Below, piece after piece: positions 31,221 through 36,711 of a stretch of 36,711 bases of DNA. The first letter of the stretch is position 1; each line of letters starts with the position of its first letter. The position numbers and the translations under genes are program-made. Where the stretch lies: NCBI GenBank assembly GCA_019119935.1, contig DWWA01000033.1:1-36711 (forward strand). The letters are read 5' to 3'. Source of the DNA: Candidatus Ruthenibacterium merdavium (GTDB lineage: Bacteria; Bacillota; Clostridia; Oscillospirales; Ruminococcaceae). The notes under the pieces were generated by a model that was given only the letters and a program-made list of their open reading frames with translations, made no database searches and was not told the DNA's origin.

Positions 31221-31691
31221 ATGCCCAGAAGAGGTAATATTGCTAAGCGCGATGTTCTTGCTGATCCTATCTACAATTCCAAGATGGTGACCCGCCTCAT
31301 CAACAACGTGATGTATGACGGTAAAAAAGGCGTTGCGCAGAAAATCGTTTACGATGCATTCGAAATCGTGAAGGAGAAAACCGGTAACGACCCCCTCGAG
31401 AGCTTCGAGAAAGCTTTGGAGAACATCATGCCGGTTTTGGAGTGCAAATCCCGTCGTGTCGGCGGTGCAAACTACCAGGTTCCGATGGAGGTTCGTCCTG
31501 CCCGTCGTGAGACTTTGGGTCTGCGCTGGCTGACCACCTACTCTCGTGCCCGCAGCGAGCGCACTATGTGCGAGCGTTTGGCCGGCGAGATCATGGATGC
31601 CTGCAACGGCAACGGCGGCGCTTGCAAAAAGCGCGAGGATACTCACAAGATGGCTGAGGCTAACAAGGCCTTTGCTCACTACAGATATTAA
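31221..31691 (+). CDS. rpsG: 30S ribosomal protein S7
   Basis: A 156-residue S7, which nucleates assembly of the 30S head. Typical segments are [39 protein letters not shown] and [19 protein letters not shown] 31221 is chosen because AAGGAGGG lies 7 bp before it; the frame opens at 31203. The 130-nt spacer before it is longer than average and holds a hairpin. Confidence 0.99.
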   Translation: MPRRGNIAKRDVLADPIYNSKMVTRLINNVMYDGKKGVAQKIVYDAFEIVKEKTGNDPLESFEKALENIMPVLECKSRRVGGANYQVPMEVRPARRETLGLRWLTTYSRARSERTMCERLAGEIMDACNGNGGACKKREDTHKMAEANKAFAHYRY

Positions 31692-31723
31692 TATCTGTGT
31701 CTTTACACTTTTAGGAGGGTACT

Positions 31724-33850
31724 ATGCCTAGAGACGTTTCTCTTCAGATGACAAGAAACATCGGCATTATGGCTCACATCGACGCCGGTAAAACTACCAC
31801 CACCGAGCGTATCCTGTTCTACACAGGCATCAATCACAAGATTGGTGAAACGCACGACGGCGCTGCGACGATGGACTGGATGGCACAGGAGCAGGAGCGT
31901 GGTATCACGATTACTTCTGCTGCTACCACTTGTTACTGGAGCCACACCGAGTTTTTGCATGATCCGGCTCTTGCCAAAAAGAACAGACACAGAATTAACA
32001 TCATCGACACACCGGGTCACGTGGATTTCACCGTAGAGGTGGAGCGTTCCCTGCGTGTGCTGGACGGTTCTGTTACTGTCATGTGCGCAAAGGGCGGCGT
32101 GGAGCCGCAGTCTGAGACTGTTTGGCACCAGGCCAACAAATATCACGTTCCTCGCATGATTTACGTCAATAAGATGGATATCATGGGCGCAAACTTCTAT
32201 CGTGTTCTGGACATGATTAAAGAGCGTCTGAAAGCCAATGCTGTGCCCATTCAGCTGCCCATTGGCAAAGAGGAAACCTTTAAAGGCATCATCGACTTGC
32301 TCGAGATGCAGGCTTATATCTACTACGATGATCTTGGCAAGGATATTCGCACAGAGCCGATTCCTGAGGATATGATGGAGCTGGCAAATGAGTATCACGA
32401 CAAGATGATCGAGGCCATCGCCGAGGGCGATGAGGAGCTGATGATGAAGTATCTGGACGGCGAAGAGATCACCATTCCGGAGATCAAGAAAGCCATCCGT
32501 AAAGAAACCATTGCGAACACCATCGTTCCCGTGGTTTGCGGTACTTCTTACAAGAACAAGGGCGTACAGAAACTGCTGGATGCCATTGTTGACTATATGC
32601 CGGCTCCGACCGACATCGAGGACATCAAAGGTGTCAATCCCGAAACAGAAGAAGAGGAGACCCGTCCTTCTGACGACAAAGCTCCCTTCGCTGCTTTGGC
32701 ATTTAAGATTGCTACCGACCCGTTTGTCGGTAAGCTGTGTTTCTTCCGCGTGTACTCCGGTACCGTTGAGGCGGGCAGCACCGTTTACAACTCCGTAAAG
32801 GACAACCGTGAGCGTATGGGCCGCATCCTGCAAATGCATGCGAACCACCGCACGGATATCGAAGTGTGCTACGCCGGTGATATCGGCGCCGCAGTTGGTC
32901 TGAAAAACACCACTACGGGCGATACGCTGTGCGATGAAAAGCACCCGATCATTTTGGAGAGCATGGACTTCCCCGAGCCCGTTATCCGCGTAGCCATCGA
33001 GCCCAAGACCAAAGCTGGTCAGGAGAAGATGGGTATTGCGCTGGCAAAGCTGGCTGAAGAAGATCCCACCTTCAAAACTTACACCGACGACGAAACCGGA
33101 CAAACCATCATCGCGGGTATGGGTGAGCTTCACTTGGAGATCATCGTTGACCGTCTGCTGCGTGAGTTCAAGGTGGAGGCAAACGTTGGTGCGCCGCAGG
33201 TAGCTTATCGCGAAACGATTCGTCGTGCCGCTGATCAGGATACCAAATATGCCCGTCAGTCCGGCGGTAAGGGCCAGTACGGTCACGTTAAGATCAAGCT
33301 GGAGCCGAACGAGCAGGGTAAAGGCTATGAATTTATCAATGCCGTGGTTGGCGGTGCCATTCCGAAGGAATTCATCGGCCCCATCGACCAGGGTATTCAG
33401 GGAGCCATGCAGGCAGGCGTTTTGGCCGGATATCCCGTTGTGGACGTCAAGGTCACGCTGTATGATGGTTCTTACCACGAGGTTGACTCCTCTGAAATGG
33501 CGTTTAAGATCGCCGGTTCTATGGCGTTCAAAGAGGCGATGCGCAAAGCTGACCCCGTCATTTTGGAGCCCATCATGAAAGTTGCGGTTATTGTACCCGA
33601 CGAGTATATGGGCGACGTTATCGGCGATGTCAACTCTCGCCGCGGACAGATTCAGGGAACCGAGGCCCGCAGCGGCTCTCAGCAGATCGATGCGCTCGTT
33701 CCGCTGTCCAACATGTTCGGTTATGCAACCGACCTGCGCAGCAAAACGCAGGGACGCGGCCAGTACTCCATGGAGCCCAGCCACTATGCTGAGGTGCCCA
33801 AGAGCATTGCCGAGTCCATCATGGCAGGCCGTGTGAAAAAAGAAGGTTAA
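31724..33850 (+). CDS. fusA: Translation elongation factor G
   Basis: A 708-residue translocase GTPase. The P-loop is [15 protein letters not shown], the switch-I region ends ERGITITSA, and the DTPGH of switch II and the NKMD of the G4 motif are present. The C-terminal domains include [14 protein letters not shown] and the [11 protein letters not shown] segment of domain V. AGGAGGG precedes the ATG, 32 bp after rpsG. It is a single full-length canonical copy. Its stop codon sits in the loop of an A/T-rich hairpin (33833-33866). Confidence 0.99.
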   Translation: MPRDVSLQMTRNIGIMAHIDAGKTTTTERILFYTGINHKIGETHDGAATMDWMAQEQERGITITSAATTCYWSHTEFLHDPALAKKNRHRINIIDTPGHVDFTVEVERSLRVLDGSVTVMCAKGGVEPQSETVWHQANKYHVPRMIYVNKMDIMGANFYRVLDMIKERLKANAVPIQLPIGKEETFKGIIDLLEMQAYIYYDDLGKDIRTEPIPEDMMELANEYHDKMIEAIAEGDEELMMKYLDGEEITIPEIKKAIRKETIANTIVPVVCGTSYKNKGVQKLLDAIVDYMPAPTDIEDIKGVNPETEEEETRPSDDKAPFAALAFKIATDPFVGKLCFFRVYSGTVEAGSTVYNSVKDNRERMGRILQMHANHRTDIEVCYAGDIGAAVGLKNTTTGDTLCDEKHPIILESMDFPEPVIRVAIEPKTKAGQEKMGIALAKLAEEDPTFKTYTDDETGQTIIAGMGELHLEIIVDRLLREFKVEANVGAPQVAYRETIRRAADQDTKYARQSGGKGQYGHVKIKLEPNEQGKGYEFINAVVGGAIPKEFIGPIDQGIQGAMQAGVLAGYPVVDVKVTLYDGSYHEVDSSEMAFKIAGSMAFKEAMRKADPVILEPIMKVAVIVPDEYMGDVIGDVNSRRGQIQGTEARSGSQQIDALVPLSNMFGYATDLRSKTQGRGQYSMEPSHYAEVPKSIAESIMAGRVKKEG

Positions 33851-33866
33851 TCCCTTCTTTTTTCAC
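33833..33866 (+). other. Inverted repeat spanning the fusA stop codon
   Basis: GTGAAAAAAGAAGG (33833-33846) pairs perfectly with CCTTCTTTTTTCAC (33853-33866), with the TAA stop within the 6-nt loop. The T-run is inside the stem, so termination would be weak; partial attenuation before tuf is possible. Confidence 0.55.
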
Positions 33867-33886
33867 AGCTTGTCCGCAGAAAGCTC

Positions 33887-33915
33887 TTGATTTTTCAAGA
33901 TCTTTTTAGTAAAAT
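33887..33915 (+). promoter_or_regulatory. Candidate separate promoter of tuf
   Basis: TTGATT (33887-33892), 17 bp, TAAAAT (33910-33915). A short hairpin (GACCTTA/TAAGGTC, 33916-33934) follows at the predicted start. It would give tuf extra expression beyond operon read-through. Confidence 0.5.
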
Positions 33916-33957
33916 GACCTTAAAGCGTAAGGTCTTATAAAAAGGAGGATAATTCCA

Positions 33958-35160
33958 ATGGCAAAAGCAAAATTTGAACGTTCCAAGCCGCACGTTAACA
34001 TTGGTACCATCGGTCACGTTGACCACGGCAAAACGACTCTGACTGCTGCAATCACGAAGGTTTTGGCAATGAAAGGTGACGCTGAGTTCACTGATTACGC
34101 CAACATCGATAAGGCTCCCGAGGAGCGCGAGCGCGGCATCACGATCAACACTTCTCACGTTGAGTACGAGACTGACACTCGTCACTATGCTCACGTTGAC
34201 TGCCCGGGTCACGCCGACTACGTTAAGAACATGATCACCGGTGCTGCTCAGATGGACGGCGCTATCCTCGTTGTTTCCTCTGCTGACGGCCCCATGCCCC
34301 AGACTCGTGAGCACATCCTGCTCTCCCGTCAGGTTGGCGTTCCCTATATCGTTGTGTTCATGAACAAGGTTGACCAAGTTGACGATCCCGAGCTGCTGGA
34401 TCTCGTTGAGATGGAAATCCGTGACTTGCTGAGCGAGTACGACTTCCCCGGCGACGACACTCCCATCATCAAGGGTTCTGCTTTGGGCGTTCTGGAGTCT
34501 TCTTCTACCGACATCAACGCTCCCGAGTACAAATGCATCCTTGATTTGATGAATGCAGTTGACGAGTATATCCCGACTCCGGAGCGCGACGACGCGAAGC
34601 CCTTCTTGATGCCGGTTGAGGACGTGTTCACCATCACTGGCCGTGGTACTGTTGCTACCGGTCGTGTTGAGCGCGGTGTCATCAAAGTTGGCGAAGAAGT
34701 TGAGATCGTTGGTCTGCGCGAAGAGAAGCAGAAGACCACTGTTACCGGTTTGGAGATGTTCCGCAAGCTGCTGGACTTTGCTCAGGCTGGTGATAACGTC
34801 GGCGCTCTGCTGCGTGGTGTTACCCGTGAGGAGATCGAGCGTGGTCAGGTTCTGTCCAAACCCGGTTCCATTCATCCCCACACCAAGTTCCAGGGTCAGG
34901 TTTACATCCTGAAAAAGGATGAGGGCGGCCGTCACACTCCGTTCTTCAACAACTATCGTCCCCAGTTCTATTTCCGTACCACCGACGTTACCGGTGTTAT
35001 CTCTCTGCCGGAAGGCGTTGAGATGTGCATGCCCGGCGATAACGTCACCATGGACGTTGAGCTGATCACCCCGATTGCTATCGAGGAAGGTCTGCGCTTC
35101 GCTATCCGTGAGGGTGGCCGCACTGTTGGTTCTGGCGTTGTTTCCAAGATCAACGAGTAA
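33958..35160 (+). CDS. tuf: Translation elongation factor Tu
   Basis: A 400-residue EF-Tu. It carries [14 protein letters not shown] (P-loop), [14 protein letters not shown] (switch I), [12 protein letters not shown] (switch II) and NKVDQVDD (G4). The C-terminal barrel ends [23 protein letters not shown] precedes the ATG. It is the last gene of the str operon before a strong terminator, and codon use is highly biased, as expected for an abundant protein. A second tuf copy may exist elsewhere. Confidence 0.99.
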   Translation: MAKAKFERSKPHVNIGTIGHVDHGKTTLTAAITKVLAMKGDAEFTDYANIDKAPEERERGITINTSHVEYETDTRHYAHVDCPGHADYVKNMITGAAQMDGAILVVSSADGPMPQTREHILLSRQVGVPYIVVFMNKVDQVDDPELLDLVEMEIRDLLSEYDFPGDDTPIIKGSALGVLESSSTDINAPEYKCILDLMNAVDEYIPTPERDDAKPFLMPVEDVFTITGRGTVATGRVERGVIKVGEEVEIVGLREEKQKTTVTGLEMFRKLLDFAQAGDNVGALLRGVTREEIERGQVLSKPGSIHPHTKFQGQVYILKKDEGGRHTPFFNNYRPQFYFRTTDVTGVISLPEGVEMCMPGDNVTMDVELITPIAIEEGLRFAIREGGRTVGSGVVSKINE

Positions 35161-35178
35161 TTTTTAAGATTACGCTTT

Positions 35179-35212
35179 CCCGCCGTTTGGTTTTGCCAAA
35201 CGGCGGGTTTTT
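35179..35212 (+). terminator. Rho-independent terminator of the str operon
   Basis: CCCGCCGTTTGG (35179-35190) and CCAAACGGCGGG (35196-35207) form a perfect 12-bp stem with loop TTTTG, followed by TTTTTG. Confidence 0.93.
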
Positions 35213-35338
35213 GTTCTTTACAGTGAATTGCAAACAGGAGAGTTCCAGTAACGCGATTGCGAGGAAACAGGCGGTTAACCTGTGTTTAGGCGATGCGGTG
35301 CAAAGTGAAAACATGTAGGTTGAAAAGAAGGGGAATTG

Positions 35339-36274
35339 ATGATTGTCAGTGCAAGCAGAAGAACGGATATACCGACTTATTATTCAGACTGGTTTTTCAA
35401 CAGAATCAAAGCAGGTTATGTTTTGGTTCGAAATCCGATTAATTTTCATCAGGTAAGTAAAATAAGCCTTTCTAAAGATATTGTGGACGGAATTGTTTTT
35501 TGGACTAAAAACCCAATTCCGATGATGGGGCGGCTTGGCGAAATAAAAGATTATCCTTACTATTTTCAATTTACTTTAACAGCCTACGGAAAAGATGTCG
35601 AGCCCAATATTCCCTCGAAATATGAGTATATCATTCCTGCTTTTCAACAGTTATCACGCCAAATAGGAAAAGAAAGAGTCGTTTGGAGATATGATCCCAT
35701 ATTTTTAAACGATATTTATACCATGGAGTACCATTGCCGCTACTTTGAAGCGCTTGCCAATCGGCTGTATCCGTATACGAATCAATGTACTGTAAGCTTT
35801 ATTGATTACTATCAGAAAACACAGCGAAATACAAAGTCGCTGCATATCGTTGAGATGTCACTTGACCAAAAGCTTGAACTGATGGGGAAATTTTCTTTTA
35901 TTGCATCTAAATACGGTTTAACCATGGATACCTGTGCGGAAGAGATTGACCTTAGTCAATTTGGTATTCGGCATGCACATTGCATTGATAAAAGACGTTT
36001 GGAAAAGATAGGCGGATTTGCTCTTAATCTTGAAAAGGATAAAAATCAACGTTTAGAATGCGGCTGCATGGCAAGTGTTGATATTGGCATGTATCATACT
36101 TGTAAAAACGGATGTTTGTACTGCTATGCGAATGTCAACGATAAAACCGCTTATAAAAACTTTGAAAAACATAATAAAAATTCTCCGCTGCTGTATGGTG
36201 AATTAACGGCAGAAGATGTCGTAAAGGAGCGAAAGCTGACTTCTTGTCAAAACGGTCAATTACAATTCTTTTGA
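35339..36274 (+). CDS. DUF1848 family protein, cysteine-rich
   Basis: A 311-residue protein of the DUF1848 family. It starts MIVSASRRTDIPTYYSDWF and has VFWTKNPIPM. The C-terminal cysteine cluster LECGCMASVDIGMY then CKNGCLYCYAN is conserved in the family and suggests an Fe-S or metal site; a radical-SAM-like role has been considered for such proteins but is unproven. ATG 35339 follows AAGGGGA; a TTG is adjacent at 35336. The gene is AT-rich compared with tuf and the ribosomal genes. Nothing nearby suggests a pathway. The 126-bp gap before it shows only weak small hairpins. Confidence 0.85.
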   Translation: MIVSASRRTDIPTYYSDWFFNRIKAGYVLVRNPINFHQVSKISLSKDIVDGIVFWTKNPIPMMGRLGEIKDYPYYFQFTLTAYGKDVEPNIPSKYEYIIPAFQQLSRQIGKERVVWRYDPIFLNDIYTMEYHCRYFEALANRLYPYTNQCTVSFIDYYQKTQRNTKSLHIVEMSLDQKLELMGKFSFIASKYGLTMDTCAEEIDLSQFGIRHAHCIDKRRLEKIGGFALNLEKDKNQRLECGCMASVDIGMYHTCKNGCLYCYANVNDKTAYKNFEKHNKNSPLLYGELTAEDVVKERKLTSCQNGQLQFF

Positions 36275-36421
36275 TACTTTTCAATCGCAAGAGGGAACCT
36301 AGCGACATCTTAACCGCACGTTAATTTTTGGGCGAAAAAGTTTCACATGCTTCAATAGCAAATCCTTTCTGACATTGTTATAATTAAGTCGTAGAAAAAC
36401 GGTGCATGAGGAGGATTTGAA

Positions 36422-36550
36422 ATGAAAATGAATGAAGGCATTCGCTATTTTCGATTGCAGAAGAATTTCACTCAAGAGCAGGTTGCCAATCGTCTTGGCA
36501 TTACGGCGCCTGCCGTCAATAAGTGGGAAACGGGGGATTCACTTAGATAA
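36422..36550 (+). pseudogene. Truncated XRE-family helix-turn-helix regulator
   Basis: Only 42 residues are encoded before a TAA. They match the start of XRE regulators: an N-terminal helix (EGIRYFRLQKNFTQEQVA) and the recognition helix (RLGITAPAVNKWETGDS). Relatives normally continue for 60 to 300 more residues, so this is a broken copy cut just after the helix-turn-helix. GAGGAGG precedes the ATG and a TATAAT lies at 36379-36384 without a good -35, so it may still be transcribed. The gap 36275-36421 holds nothing else I can support. Confidence 0.75.
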
Positions 36551-36610
36551 AGATACCACATCAATCCCACGCTGGCTTTTGCTCAACCGATACAGCCGGA
36601 GGGCTGGATA

Positions 36611-36664
36611 ACAAGAAAAGGCGGTATGCGCCCCGTGGAGGGGTAGCGTACCGCCTTTTCTTGT
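36611..36664. repeat. Long inverted repeat / hairpin
   Basis: ACAAGAAAAGGCGGTA (36611-36626) is repeated inverted at 36649-36664, a perfect 16-bp arm, with an inner CCCC/GGGG stem. Its plus-strand 3' arm contains CTTTTCTTGT, so it could act as a terminator for the truncated regulator or be a dispersed element. Confidence 0.65.
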
Positions 36665-36672
36665 GGGGGGTT

Positions 36673-36698
36673 CCAAAGGGGGCAACGCCCCCATTTGG
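36673..36698. repeat. GC-rich palindrome CCAAAGGGGGC/GCCCCC-TTTGG
   Basis: GGGGGC and GCCCCC pair around AAC, extended by CCAAA/TTTGG with one bulged A. It lies 9 bp beyond the preceding hairpin. Such G/C-run palindromes may recur as intergenic repeats in related genomes, but that is not shown here. Confidence 0.5.
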
Positions 36699-36711
36699 CA
36701 CACGACTTTGC

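Noticed and set aside
31703-33784. A 693-codon open frame on the minus strand opposite fusA
   Set aside because: It is antisense to a full-length, unmistakable EF-G; the strong codon bias of fusA keeps the opposite frame open. No ribosome site or family signature.
33895-34935. A 346-codon open frame opposite tuf
   Set aside because: Same cause: codon bias of EF-Tu. The translated product has no recognisable domain.
35425-35440. A GGTTCGAAATCC stretch resembling a tRNA T-loop
   Set aside because: It lies inside the DUF1848 coding frame and no cloverleaf can be built around it.
1-36711. CRISPR arrays, complete insertion sequences, integrases or phage genes
   Set aside because: No regularly spaced repeats, transposase or integrase motifs were seen on either strand.

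Overview
The window looks like the chromosome of a gut-type anaerobic Clostridia, most likely in the Oscillospiraceae/Ruminococcaceae. The reasons are the rpsL-rpsG-fusA-tuf block, strong AGGAGG ribosome-binding sites, sigma-A promoters with 17-bp spacers, a YesM/YesN-type two-component pair, a sugar ABC importer without its own ATPase, and a TPP-riboswitch thiamine salvage operon. No species can be named from the sequence alone. No tRNA, rRNA, CRISPR array or complete insertion sequence was seen.

1-19965 is a polysaccharide-utilisation region for a sulfated, uronic-acid-containing glycan such as a glycosaminoglycan (heparin/heparan or chondroitin type). One operon on the minus strand (6946 to 287) carries a sensor kinase, an AraC-type response regulator, a heparinase II/III-family lyase and a sulfatase. 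A divergent plus-strand operon (7233 to 16108) carries a solute-binding lipoprotein, two permeases, a second sulfatase, an unassigned beta-propeller glycosidase-like protein, an unsaturated glucuronyl hydrolase (GH88) and a second heparinase-family lyase. A second minus-strand operon, kduD-kduI, converts the released unsaturated uronate, and a divergent GntR/FadR-type regulator sits next to it, followed by a discoidin-like protein. None of the lyases, sulfatases or hydrolases shows a signal peptide. The inferred scheme is therefore import of sulfated oligosaccharides and cytoplasmic desulfation, lysis and hydrolysis, ending in 2-keto-3-deoxygluconate. Palindromes with the core TGTATACA mark the kduD and gntR promoters, and an identical 12-mer lies in the convergent gap at 16253-16264.

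20249-23538 is a thiamine salvage operon on the minus strand (TPP riboswitch, thiM, thiE, thiD, tenA). It salvages the thiazole and pyrimidine moieties; no de novo genes such as thiC or thiG are present here. 23561-26041 holds the C-terminal remnant of an OmpR-class histidine kinase, a tandem 11-bp direct repeat, and a large beta-helix-like lipoprotein. 26197-26967 is an AT-rich orphan gene with a zinc-finger-like N-terminus. 27091-30395 has rlmD/rumA, an AraC regulator, a YerC/TrpR-like regulator and a small membrane protein.

30556-35212 is the str operon (rpsL, rpsG, fusA, tuf), with its own promoter and terminator. The last 1.5 kb is AT-rich accessory DNA: a DUF1848 cysteine-rich protein, a truncated XRE-type regulator and two large hairpins. 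Start codons were chosen by Shine-Dalgarno spacing, so several genes are shorter than their longest open frame.
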